Positions 49,301 through 56,779 of a DNA stretch of 64,000 nucleotides are shown piece by piece. The stretch covers positions 22,023 through 86,022 of the forward strand of contig CALUXY010000005.1 of the NCBI GenBank assembly GCA_944324855.1, in the 5' to 3' direction. The notes beneath the pieces were generated by a model, which worked only from the letters and a program-made list of their open reading frames with translations, was not told the DNA's origin and ran no database searches. The stretch's first letter is position 1. The number at the start of each line of letters is the position of its first letter. The stretch is from Candidatus Gastranaerophilales bacterium. Lineage in GTDB: Bacteria > Cyanobacteriota > Vampirovibrionia > Gastranaerophilales > Gastranaerophilaceae. The translations under genes were made by a program, and so were the position numbers.

Positions 49301-50399
49301 TAACTTCTTTCTCAAACGGTAGAATTATTTTGAAAGCAGTACCTTTTAAAGGTATTGTTTCAGCCCAAATAATTCCGTTCATATAACTCATAATATTTCT
49401 TACACTTGCAAGAGCAATTGCACGCAATATAGTTCTCTTATTTGAACGGTCTATCACGGCATAAGGATCAAACAATGTCGGAATTTCGGATTCTAAAATA
49501 GCGTTGCTGCTGCTTGTAACGGTTATTACCATAGCAGAACAATTTACCAAATTGTGAGTTAAAAGAAATTCTTCATCCGCATTTTCCATATCAACACTTA
49601 ATGTACCAATATCAGTAGCTCTTATTAAAGTTTCAATAAGAGTATTGAACATTAATTTAAAAGCTTTTTCATCAGAATATACTGTCTTTTTAGTATTATC
49701 TGCAATATTAAAGCTGATTTCAATATTTTTATCTGTATACAACTGTTCATTAGTCTTAATAGTAGAACTTATAGCATTAGCTATATCAAAGTATTTCATA
49801 TCTTTTTCATAAAGACCGCTTTCAGTTTGTGATAACTCAATCAACTTATTATAAAAATATAATAAATCGGATGAATTTTTATTTATAATCTTAAGATATT
49901 TTTCCTGTTTTTCACTGACTTCACCGCCTAGTCCATCTATAATAGCTTGAGAAAAACCGATTATTGAATGTAATGGAGATTTTAAATCATTACCAAGTTT
50001 TATAATAAAATTATTTTTGTCATAATTTATTTTTCTATTGTTTTCTTGTTCTTCAAGCAAATTATTTACAGTTTTATATTTTTGAGTTGAATCACGCATT
50101 GCAACGACATAAGCACCTTCAATCGTTTTTGCGGTAATTTCGACATATTTATCACTATCAAGAAGTTTTGCAATAGTCGGTTTATTGGTTTCGGCAGCCT
50201 CAATTACCGAACTCAAACCTTTTTCAATATAATCATTTATATCTGTATTAATTAACCCTGACGATCTTTGAAATAAATTTTCTGCAACAAGATTAGTCCA
50301 CTGAATCAAGCCTTCTGTTGTAATCAATATAACACCATCAGGAAGACAAGATTGTATATCTATAACTCTGGTTTTTGATAAAAAGTTTTTAATACCCAT
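49293..50399 (-). CDS. Degenerate histidine kinase (pseudokinase) with PAS-like domain
   Basis: A 368-residue protein built like a PAS-HisKA-HATPase sensor kinase. A PAS-like domain covers about residues 10-115 (Leu-Pro-Asp-Gly-Val-Ile-Leu-Ile-Thr), and a dimerisation helix follows. At the H-box, where Ser-His-Glu-Leu-Arg-Thr-Pro-Leu is expected, it reads Gly136-Asn137-Asp-Leu-Lys-Ser-Pro-Leu, so the phospho-histidine is Asn. The C-terminal ATPase-like part has lost the N-box asparagine (Asn-Thr-Leu-Ile-Glu-Thr-Leu), the Asp-x-Gly-x-Gly and the Gly-x-Gly-Leu-Gly boxes. The frame is intact. A hydrophobic extension from 50540 is possible, but the ATG at 50399 has an AAGGAT site and is preferred. 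It is coupled to the UgpC-type ATPase. Confidence 0.8.
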   Translation of the reverse strand: MGIKNFLSKTRVIDIQSCLPDGVILITTEGLIQWTNLVAENLFQRSSGLINTDINDYIEKGLSSVIEAAETNKPTIAKLLDSDKYVEITAKTIEGAYVVAMRDSTQKYKTVNNLLEEQENNRKINYDKNNFIIKLGNDLKSPLHSIIGFSQAIIDGLGGEVSEKQEKYLKIINKNSSDLLYFYNKLIELSQTESGLYEKDMKYFDIANAISSTIKTNEQLYTDKNIEISFNIADNTKKTVYSDEKAFKLMFNTLIETLIRATDIGTLSVDMENADEEFLLTHNLVNCSAMVITVTSSSNAILESEIPTLFDPYAVIDRSNKRTILRAIALASVRNIMSYMNGIIWAETIPLKGTAFKIILPFEKEVNE

Positions 50400-50553
50400 T
50401 ATTCTATATCCTTTTAGGTTTATTCTAACATTAAAAACCAGATAGGTAAAGAGGGTTGGAATAAATGAATAAAACACCCTGTATAATAATCGTAACAAAC
50501 TATTTAAAAAAAAAATTATCCGTAGTATTATCTTATTCAAAGGGAAGGGAATA

Positions 50554-51948
50554 GTGGCAACTTCAACTTACACAAAGAAAAAACAAGATCCGGCTATATC
50601 ACAATTAATGCCTCAAAACACAGATGCGGAAGAAGCTGTTTTGGGCGCAATTCTTGTCAGTCCTGTATGTTTGACAAAAGTAGTAGAGCTTATAACTCCG
50701 GAATCTTTTTACAAGCCTGCACATAGATATGTGTATGAAGCAATGCTGCAGTTATTCAACCAAAATGAAAGAATTGATATAGTATCAGTATCAGATGTTC
50801 TTAATCTTAACCAGAAACTGGAACTTGTCGGCGGAAGAGCGTTTATTAACGATTTAAGTTTTAAAACAATAACAACAGCAAACATTGAATATTATGCTAA
50901 ACAAATACAAGAAAAAGCTATTAAACGTTCTTTAATCAATGCCGGCTCCGAAATTGTAACCTCCGGATACGAACTTACACCCGTTGAAGAATCGTTAGAA
51001 AAAGCTGAAAGATTAATATTTGAGATTGCATCCCAAAAAGCAACAAAAGACTTAACCCACGTAAAAGATTTGGTTCTATCAACCTACGAAAAAATTGAAT
51101 ACCGCTATCAGCACAGAGGAGAACTGACAGGGGTTGACACCGGTTTTTACGAATTAAATGACATGACAAGCGGACTACAAAAGTCTGACTTAATAATTCT
51201 GGCAGCACGTCCTTCAATGGGTAAAACAGCTTTTGTTTTAAATATTGCACAAAATGCGGCCCTAAGAGCAAAAGTTCCGGTTGCAATATTCTCTCTTGAA
51301 ATGTCAAAAGATCAACTCGTTCAACGTATGCTTTGTTCGGAAGCTGAAGTAGATTCACAAAAACTTCGTTCCGGAAACATGTCTGATAAAGATTGGGAAA
51401 AACTGGCAATTGCAATGGATTCATTTGCTGCAGCTCCTATATATATCGATGATACAGCAGGATGTACGTTAACTGATGTTCGTGCAAAATGTCGACGTCT
51501 TGCAATGGAAGAAAAAGATTTAGGTCTTGTAATAATTGACTACCTGCAATTGATGGAATCATCAGGCAAAGAAGATAGAATGCAGCAAATTTCTGCAATT
51601 TCAAGAGGATTAAAAATTCTTGCAAGAGAGTTAAACGTTCCGATTATTGCACTATCACAGCTATCTCGTGCTGTTGAATCAAGAACTGATAAACGTCCGA
51701 TGCTATCAGACTTGAGAGATTCAGGTGCAATCGAACAAGATGCTGATATTGTAATGTTTATATACAGGGATGAATACTATAAAAAAGAAGCAGGCGAAGA
51801 AGAAGATATGTCTGCCAAAGCAGCCAATAAAGGGGAATCCGAAATAATTATTGCAAAACAAAGAAACGGTCCGATTGGTACTGTAAAACTATTATTCCAA
51901 GGAAATATTACAAAGTTCAAAAACCCGATAAAAACAGATGTATTCTAA
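50554..51948 (+). CDS. dnaB: Replicative DNA helicase
   Basis: A 464-residue DnaB. The N-terminal collar starts near Pro-Gln-Asn-Thr-Asp-Ala-Glu-Glu-Ala-Val-Leu-Gly-Ala, typical of DnaB. The RecA-like motor has Walker A Ala-Ala-Arg-Pro-Ser-Met-Gly-Lys-Thr-Ala-Phe near residue 220, Walker B-type Val-Ile-Ile-Asp-Tyr-Leu-Gln-Leu-Met near 327, and Leu-Ser-Asp-Leu-Arg-Asp-Ser-Gly-Ala-Ile-Glu-Gln-Asp-Ala-Asp near 385. As a hexamer it unwinds DNA at the fork. The start is GTG with AAGGGA upstream. No intein is present. Transcription starts divergently from the pseudokinase, and the stop overlaps the next convergent gene by 4 bases. Confidence 0.96.
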   Translation: MATSTYTKKKQDPAISQLMPQNTDAEEAVLGAILVSPVCLTKVVELITPESFYKPAHRYVYEAMLQLFNQNERIDIVSVSDVLNLNQKLELVGGRAFINDLSFKTITTANIEYYAKQIQEKAIKRSLINAGSEIVTSGYELTPVEESLEKAERLIFEIASQKATKDLTHVKDLVLSTYEKIEYRYQHRGELTGVDTGFYELNDMTSGLQKSDLIILAARPSMGKTAFVLNIAQNAALRAKVPVAIFSLEMSKDQLVQRMLCSEAEVDSQKLRSGNMSDKDWEKLAIAMDSFAAAPIYIDDTAGCTLTDVRAKCRRLAMEEKDLGLVIIDYLQLMESSGKEDRMQQISAISRGLKILARELNVPIIALSQLSRAVESRTDKRPMLSDLRDSGAIEQDADIVMFIYRDEYYKKEAGEEEDMSAKAANKGESEIIIAKQRNGPIGTVKLLFQGNITKFKNPIKTDVF

Positions 51949-52325
51949 TTAACAATATTACCTTGTTGATATTCCTGCGCAAACTGTAAAATTTGTGCTT
52001 GTTCGTCTTGCAGTTCGTTCATCTTGTTATCAATTCGGGCAAGATGATTCAAACGTTCCTGCTGGTTACGCATTGTAATACGCATATTACACATTGCCAT
52101 ATCTTGCTTATGCAAAACACTATGCAAACGTTTAATAAGAGCCTCTTGTTCCTCTAAACGCTGCTGCATTATATCCATTGCCGCCTTACGTTTCTCATTG
52201 GATTCGTTAGACATCTTCAAGCATAACTTAAGCCTTGAAATTTCCATCTCAAGTTTTATTATTTTGTTGCTCTCTGAATTATTCTTACTTGTGATAGGGA
52301 ATAAATTATCAAAAATATTTTCCAT
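51945..52325 (-). CDS. Small coiled-coil protein, unknown role
   Basis: I do not recognise this 126-residue protein. From residue 18 to the end it is almost one helix with heptad hydrophobics (Leu, Ile, Met) and many Gln, Glu, Arg and Lys residues, which makes a coiled coil very likely. It has no signal peptide or membrane segment. There is no ribosome site: the ATG lies 6 bases after a -10 box of a strong promoter, so it is one of the clearest leaderless candidates here. It converges on dnaB with a 4-base overlap. No neighbour indicates a partner. Confidence 0.7.
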   Translation of the reverse strand: MENIFDNLFPITSKNNSESNKIIKLEMEISRLKLCLKMSNESNEKRKAAMDIMQQRLEEQEALIKRLHSVLHKQDMAMCNMRITMRNQQERLNHLARIDNKMNELQDEQAQILQFAQEYQQGNIVN

Positions 52326-52331
52326 ATTTAT

Positions 52332-52359
52332 ATTTTAACTATATATCCATGCTTTTCAA
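52332..52359 (-). promoter_or_regulatory. Promoter of the coiled-coil gene, leaderless arrangement
   Basis: On the minus strand TTGAAA (52354-52359), 16 bases, TAAAAT (52332-52337); both boxes match consensus at 5 of 6. Six bases separate the -10 box from the ATG at 52325, so transcription should start on the A of the ATG. Confidence 0.65.
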
Positions 52360-52410
52360 TTAAACTTTAGTTTGAAAAAGTGTAAAGAATTATTAAGCAT
52401 TAAAAGCAAA

Positions 52411-52437
52411 AAAAAGTTTGCCAGTTTGTGGCAAACA
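52411..52437 (-). terminator. Minus-strand rho-independent terminator with no known gene upstream
   Basis: GTTTGCC and GGCAAAC (plus-strand 52417-52423 and 52431-52437) pair around a 7-base loop. On the minus strand a T tract of eight follows (down to about 52409). The only minus-strand material upstream of it is the 290-base gap before gmhA, implying a small transcript there. Confidence 0.75.
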
Positions 52438-52490
52438 TTAAATAAACACGAGGATATTAAAAGAGAGTATAAAAAGAATTCTTTGTTTAA

Positions 52491-52574
52491 TTAGTCCTTA
52501 ACCTTAACAGGTACAGGCACTAATTGTGGTGATATATATATAATTATTTGATCTATAATTTCCTTAATTCCCAT
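52491..52574 (-). CDS. Candidate 27-residue peptide gene upstream of a terminator
   Basis: A short frame in the 400-base gap 52326-52725. The predicted peptide has a charged start (Met-Gly-Ile-Lys-Glu), a run of Ile and Tyr, then Ser-Pro-Gln-Leu-Val-Pro-Val-Pro-Val-Lys-Val-Lys-Asp. It resembles a small membrane-associated peptide with a Pro-Val tail. A terminator sits about 55 bases downstream on the same strand. No ribosome site is seen; TTTATA lies 5 bases before the ATG. I do not recognise it. The remainder of the gap (52575-52725) is very AT-rich and should hold the gmhA promoter; nothing else is seen. Confidence 0.35.
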   Translation of the reverse strand: MGIKEIIDQIIIYISPQLVPVPVKVKD

Positions 52575-52725
52575 ATTTTTATAAAGGATTTTTTCACTAA
52601 AGAATTGCTTTTTTCATTTTAAATATGTAGTTATTTTAAAATCGTATATATATAATATATAATGTTGTAATAAAATAAGAGTTTTATGATACAATAACGT
52701 AAAGTTATATTAAATAAGGTGAGAT

Positions 52726-53295
52726 ATGAAAATAAAAGATTATATTCAAAATAGTATTAATACAAAAATTGCAATACTAAATGATGAAACAATTATCAAC
52801 AAAATTGAAACAATAGCAAACATTATAATTGAAGCATACAAAAACGGGAATAAAGTGTTAACTGCAGGGAATGGCGGTTCTGCAGCTGATGCACAACACA
52901 TTGCAGGAGAATTAGTATCTAAGTTTAAATTTGACAGAGCTCCGCTTGCAGCAATTGAACTAAATACAAACTCACCTCTTTTAACTGCAATAAGCAATGA
53001 TTACGGCTATGAAGAATCATTTGCGCGCCAAATACTAGCAAATGGAAATCCGGGAGATGTATTTATTGCTATATCAACATCGGGACATTCTCCCAATATT
53101 ATAAAAGCTGTTGATACGGCGAATAAACTCGGAGTCACTACTGTCGGACTAATTGGCAATCATGAATCCCAATTAGAAAAGACATGCCGGCATTTAATAA
53201 AAATCCCATCCACAGATACACCAATAATACAAGAATCACAAATAATGATAGGCCATATTATTTGCGGACTTGTTGAAAAAGGTATATTTACTTAA
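52726..53295 (+). CDS. gmhA: Phosphoheptose isomerase
   Basis: A 189-residue SIS-domain protein, the usual length of sedoheptulose-7-phosphate isomerase. It has Gly-Asn-Gly-Gly-Ser-Ala-Ala-Asp-Ala-Gln-His-Ile-Ala-Gly-Glu near residue 46, containing catalytic Glu, Ser-Thr-Ser-Gly-His-Ser-Pro-Asn near 119 for phosphate binding, and Thr-Asp-Thr-Pro-Ile-Ile-Gln-Glu-Ser-Gln-Ile-Met-Ile-Gly-His near 165 with the second acid/base pair. It makes D-glycero-D-manno-heptose 7-phosphate for the LPS inner core, which supports an outer membrane. AGGTGA precedes the ATG. It stands alone, and its stop overlaps the convergent serine hydrolase gene by 8 bases. Confidence 0.93.
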   Translation: MKIKDYIQNSINTKIAILNDETIINKIETIANIIIEAYKNGNKVLTAGNGGSAADAQHIAGELVSKFKFDRAPLAAIELNTNSPLLTAISNDYGYEESFARQILANGNPGDVFIAISTSGHSPNIIKAVDTANKLGVTTVGLIGNHESQLEKTCRHLIKIPSTDTPIIQESQIMIGHIICGLVEKGIFT

Positions 53296-54505
53296 TATTA
53301 AGCATTTTGGAATAAATCAAAGATGATGCGGCTCTTATAAAGTTGCAGCCTGCAGCATCGTTATGCGGTCTCAATGCAAGAATAACAACGATATAATGCT
53401 GTCCGGACGGCATATAAACAATGCCTGCATCGCCAAGCATAGAACCGATATCACCGGTTTTGTGAATAAAAGGAACTCCTTGAGGCAGACCGGCTTGAAT
53501 AAGGCGGTTATTTTTAACTTTGCTCATGTATTTAAAAATATCTTCTCTTGAGTTTACATTTAAGAAGGATGAGTTTTCAAGGTTGTACAATATTTTGGCC
53601 ATATCATAAGCCGTTGTTGTATTTGTACCTGTCAAATCAGGCAGCCAGGTTTTAATATGAGTATTTTTTAATCCCCAAGTTCTTATTCCTGTATTAACAT
53701 CATCCATGCCGCCGACTTTTGCCATAAGCATATTAGTTGCCGTATTATCAGAATCTTGAATCATAACTCTTGCAAGTTCATCCAATGTATACTTTCTTTC
53801 TTGCGCAAACTGCATATTACCGGAACCTGATGAACGATAATAGTGTGTTAAATTCATTTCATCATAAATTGAAACCTGATTTGCCTCAATAGACTTAAAC
53901 AGCTGAACAAGAACTGGTATCTTTATAATACTTGCAGCCGGATAAACTTTATCCTCATTTATTGCGGCATATTTGCCGGTTTCAAATGACCATACAAAAA
54001 TTGCAGGCTTAATAGAAGGATAAGCCTTATTTAACCCTTTTAACTGATTTTCTAAATCTATCATTCTGTCAGATAAATACATATCTGCAGCATACTTTTT
54101 GCTAAATAAAGTCGGTGCAAGTAATCGTTGGTTTAAAAATAAGTCATTATTTAAGTATCCAAGAGTCGGGAATAAAATATCCTGTAAATCTGCACCTGAT
54201 TTATACTCCGAATTTTTAACAACAGGAGATTCCACACCTTTATTAGTAAAAGGAGCTGTTTTATCAAGCCAGAACAGATTTTTTACACAATTAAAACTAA
54301 ACGGCATAACAACTAATGCGAAAAATGCAATAACTCCAAGCAAAAACAAGGAAGATATTAAAGATCTGCGTTTTTTAGTCTTTTTGTGGATTACATGTTT
54401 TGTATAAACAGGCTTATTAACAGGTCTTAATACTCTGTTATCATAAGCAGAACCTGCTCTATAACCATATTCTTCTACACTATCCTTATACTTATATGCG
54501 TACAT
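53288..54505 (-). CDS. Membrane-anchored beta-lactamase-fold serine hydrolase lacking the class A Glu
   Basis: A 405-residue protein with a 48-residue Tyr/Lys/Arg-rich cytoplasmic tail, one membrane segment (about 49-70) and an outside class A beta-lactamase-like domain. Motifs are Ser192-Ile-Ile-Lys195, Ser252-Asp-Asn254 and Lys349-Thr-Gly351. The position of the class A general base (Glu166-x-x-Leu-Asn) is taken by Leu-Pro-Asp-Leu-Thr near residue 290, with no Glu. It may acylate like a penicillin-binding protein or DD-peptidase rather than destroy beta-lactams well. Long cyanobacteria-like serine hydrolases of this form are known. GGAGG precedes the ATG. yggT lies upstream on the same strand. 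Confidence 0.8.
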   Translation of the reverse strand: MYAYKYKDSVEEYGYRAGSAYDNRVLRPVNKPVYTKHVIHKKTKKRRSLISSLFLLGVIAFFALVVMPFSFNCVKNLFWLDKTAPFTNKGVESPVVKNSEYKSGADLQDILFPTLGYLNNDLFLNQRLLAPTLFSKKYAADMYLSDRMIDLENQLKGLNKAYPSIKPAIFVWSFETGKYAAINEDKVYPAASIIKIPVLVQLFKSIEANQVSIYDEMNLTHYYRSSGSGNMQFAQERKYTLDELARVMIQDSDNTATNMLMAKVGGMDDVNTGIRTWGLKNTHIKTWLPDLTGTNTTTAYDMAKILYNLENSSFLNVNSREDIFKYMSKVKNNRLIQAGLPQGVPFIHKTGDIGSMLGDAGIVYMPSGQHYIVVILALRPHNDAAGCNFIRAASSLIYSKMLNIK

Positions 54506-54576
54506 ATTCCTCCAGTCTAATAATAGATTAACACATGTTTTTCTATTTTCTAATCCCCTGAATAAAGTATATCTTA

Positions 54577-54843
54577 TTAAGATATAATCATAGTAATAAA
54601 CCCTTGTATAATTTGCAGTACAATAATTGCAATTATCGGAGAAAAGTCTAAACCGCCTAAAGGCGGAATAAACCTTCTAAATATATCGAGATAAGAATCA
54701 GTTGCCTCACGAATGAATTTTATCGGCTGCTGTTCCCAATCAATACTTGGAATCCAGGACATGAAAATTCTTAGTATAATTAATATGTAAAACATATTAA
54801 ATAAACCGTTTACAGCTTTTAGTAACATCTGATTTTGAACCAT
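54577..54843 (-). CDS. YggT-family membrane protein
   Basis: An 88-residue protein with two hydrophobic segments (about 14-30 and 63-85). The linker carries Trp-Ile-Pro-Ser-Ile-Asp-Trp and, later, Tyr-Leu-Asp-Ile-Phe-Arg-Arg-Phe-Ile-Pro-Pro-Leu-Gly-Gly-Leu-Asp-Phe-Ser-Pro-Ile, the signature of YggT/YlmG proteins. These take part in cell division, membrane organisation or osmotic response; plastid relatives affect nucleoid arrangement. The precise role is not settled. It follows mtnP by 15 bases and is probably co-transcribed with it. An AGAGGTAAG ribosome site lies about 6 bases before the ATG. Confidence 0.88.
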   Translation of the reverse strand: MVQNQMLLKAVNGLFNMFYILIILRIFMSWIPSIDWEQQPIKFIREATDSYLDIFRRFIPPLGGLDFSPIIAIIVLQIIQGFITMIIS

Positions 54844-54858
54844 TTCTTACCTCTTATT

Positions 54859-55656
54859 TTATGCTCTGGATTTTGCTTTTGTATTCGCACAATCACAATT
54901 ATTTCTTTCTGTCGGGATATTTTCTATCATAGTAAATAATAACTTTTTCAAATTAGCAACGTTATTATTAAATACTTCGATAACAGCCTGATGAGATACA
55001 GGCGGAACATCACCAACCAAACCGGCATCAAAATCAGTAATCAGAGATATATTCAACGGACACATATCTAATTCTTTAACCAGATAAGCCTCAGGGAATG
55101 CCGTCATATTAATTACTTCCCATCCTTGATTAGTAAAGAATTTTGATTCTGCCTTTGTTGAGAAACGAGGTCCGTTAATTACGACAACAGTACCTGTTTC
55201 ATGAATTTTTATACCTAAATCCTTACCGGTTTTTATAGCCAGTTTTCTAAGTTCCGGACAATACAAATCAGCAGGTGACGGATGAGTAACAATTGGTCCG
55301 TCAAAGAACGTTGAAGGTCTGCCTTTTGTCCAATCAACAAATTGATCGCATATAACAAAACTTCCAGGCTCAACATGCTTTTGTAAACTACCTGCAGCAC
55401 ACGGTGAAATAACTCTTTCACAACCGACATGTTTCATTGCCCAAACATTAGCTCTGTAATTTAAAATATGAGGAGGAATTGTATGACTTCTGCCATGACG
55501 AGGCATGAAGGCTACTTTATGTGCTCCAATCTTTCCTATAAATAAACTGTCACTTGGCATGCCATAAGGTGTTTCAACTTTCACTTCTTCTATATCATCT
55601 AAGAAACTGTAAAAGCCTGAACCGCCAAATACTCCTATATCCGCTAGTTTTTCCAT
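54859..55656 (-). CDS. mtnP: S-methyl-5'-thioadenosine phosphorylase
   Basis: A 265-residue PNP-family phosphorylase. It has Gly-Gly-Ser-Gly-Phe-Tyr-Ser near residue 11, Pro-Arg-His-Gly-Arg-Ser-His-Thr-Ile-Pro-Pro-His near 54 (phosphate and ribose site), Ser-Pro-Cys-Ala-Ala-Gly-Ser-Leu near 86 and Asn-Met-Thr-Ala-Phe-Pro-Glu-Ala near 184, matching MTA phosphorylases over the closely related purine nucleoside phosphorylases. It splits methylthioadenosine, a waste product of polyamine synthesis and radical SAM chemistry, into adenine and methylthioribose-1-phosphate. An AGGAGG site (rc at 55664-55669) precedes the ATG. Neighbour yggT follows on the same strand. Confidence 0.88.
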   Translation of the reverse strand: MEKLADIGVFGGSGFYSFLDDIEEVKVETPYGMPSDSLFIGKIGAHKVAFMPRHGRSHTIPPHILNYRANVWAMKHVGCERVISPCAAGSLQKHVEPGSFVICDQFVDWTKGRPSTFFDGPIVTHPSPADLYCPELRKLAIKTGKDLGIKIHETGTVVVINGPRFSTKAESKFFTNQGWEVINMTAFPEAYLVKELDMCPLNISLITDFDAGLVGDVPPVSHQAVIEVFNNNVANLKKLLFTMIENIPTERNNCDCANTKAKSRA

Positions 55657-55807
55657 TTAAAAATCCTCCTACAAGAAATTAATAAGATTACTTAAATATA
55701 ACACAAAGTTATAAATTTCTCATTCGATTAATATTTATTTACATCCCATATTAGTTTTTTGTTTTATAATTGTTATGAAATAATTTATTTAAAAAGAGGT
55801 ATTAGTT

Positions 55808-56710
55808 ATGAGATTTGACACCGGGGAAGTTCTTACAGCAATGGTTACACCAATGCTTAATAATGGTGATGTTGACTATGATAAAGTCGAACAACTTGCA
55901 AATTATTTAACAGAAAATGGTTCAGACTCAATAGTTGTTACAGGTACAACTGGAGAATCTCCGACATTAACACATGAAGAAGAAATAAAAATACTTCATG
56001 CCGCAAAAAAAGGTGTCAAAAATAATTCAAAAATAATAATGGGAACAGGTTCTAACTGTACTAAAACTGCGGTTGAAATGTCAAAGTTGGCAGAACAAGA
56101 AGGGGCAGATGCGGTTCTTTGTGTAGTACCTTATTATAACAAACCTTCACAAAAGGGAATGATAGAACATTTTTCAGCAATTGCAGAAGCTGTAAACTTG
56201 CCGATTATTATGTACAACATTCCATCGCGTACCGGAGTTAATATGGCTGCGGATACAGTAAAATACCTTGCAGAAAAATATAACAACATAGCCGCTCTTA
56301 AACAAAGTTACGGAGATATGGATACAATAACCGAATTGAATATCAATACTCCTGACGATTTTACAATTCTAAGCGGCGATGACAGCCTGACACTACCGAT
56401 GATGTCACTCGGAGTTCATGGTGTAATATCTGTTGCATCTCACATTTTCGGAAAAGAAATAAAAATGATGATAAAAGAATTTAAATCCGGAAATATTATC
56501 AAAGCAAGAAATCTTCATAACAAGTTGTATCCGGTGTTCAGAAAATTATTTATGGCTCCAAATCCAACACCTGTAAAAGCTGCGTTAGCAGAAATAGGAT
56601 TAATAAATGATTTTGTCAGACAACCGCTTGTCAGATTAACTGAAGAAGAAAAATCAGAACTTATAAATACAATTAAGTCTTGCAGGGCTAACCTGATGGC
56701 ATTATTGTAA
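55808..56710 (+). CDS. dapA: 4-Hydroxy-tetrahydrodipicolinate synthase
   Basis: A 300-residue class I aldolase-fold enzyme that condenses pyruvate with aspartate semialdehyde in lysine/diaminopimelate synthesis. It shows Gly-Thr-Thr-Gly-Glu-Ser-Pro-Thr-Leu near residue 45, the Tyr136 of Met-Tyr-Asn-Ile-Pro-Ser-Arg-Thr-Gly, and the Schiff-base Lys165 in Ala-Ala-Leu-Lys-Gln-Ser. Ser-Gly-Asp-Asp near 190 completes the site. An AGAGGT site lies 7-8 bases before the ATG. It begins the plus-strand housekeeping run ahead of secD, 69 bases downstream. N-acetylneuraminate lyase is the related alternative, but the motifs favour DapA. Confidence 0.93.
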   Translation: MRFDTGEVLTAMVTPMLNNGDVDYDKVEQLANYLTENGSDSIVVTGTTGESPTLTHEEEIKILHAAKKGVKNNSKIIMGTGSNCTKTAVEMSKLAEQEGADAVLCVVPYYNKPSQKGMIEHFSAIAEAVNLPIIMYNIPSRTGVNMAADTVKYLAEKYNNIAALKQSYGDMDTITELNINTPDDFTILSGDDSLTLPMMSLGVHGVISVASHIFGKEIKMMIKEFKSGNIIKARNLHNKLYPVFRKLFMAPNPTPVKAALAEIGLINDFVRQPLVRLTEEEKSELINTIKSCRANLMALL

Positions 56711-56779
56711 TATTATTGTTTCTGTTAAAATAAGTATAAATAAATGATTATAAATTTAAATAGGGAGTTTAACAAATAG

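Noticed and set aside
50400..50540. N-terminal hydrophobic extension of the pseudokinase
   Set aside because: The ATG at 50399 has an AAGGAT site, and the extension would occupy the divergent promoter region of dnaB. It is not fully excluded.
50554..51948. Intein in dnaB
   Set aside because: The protein is 464 residues with uninterrupted Walker motifs, so no intein is present.
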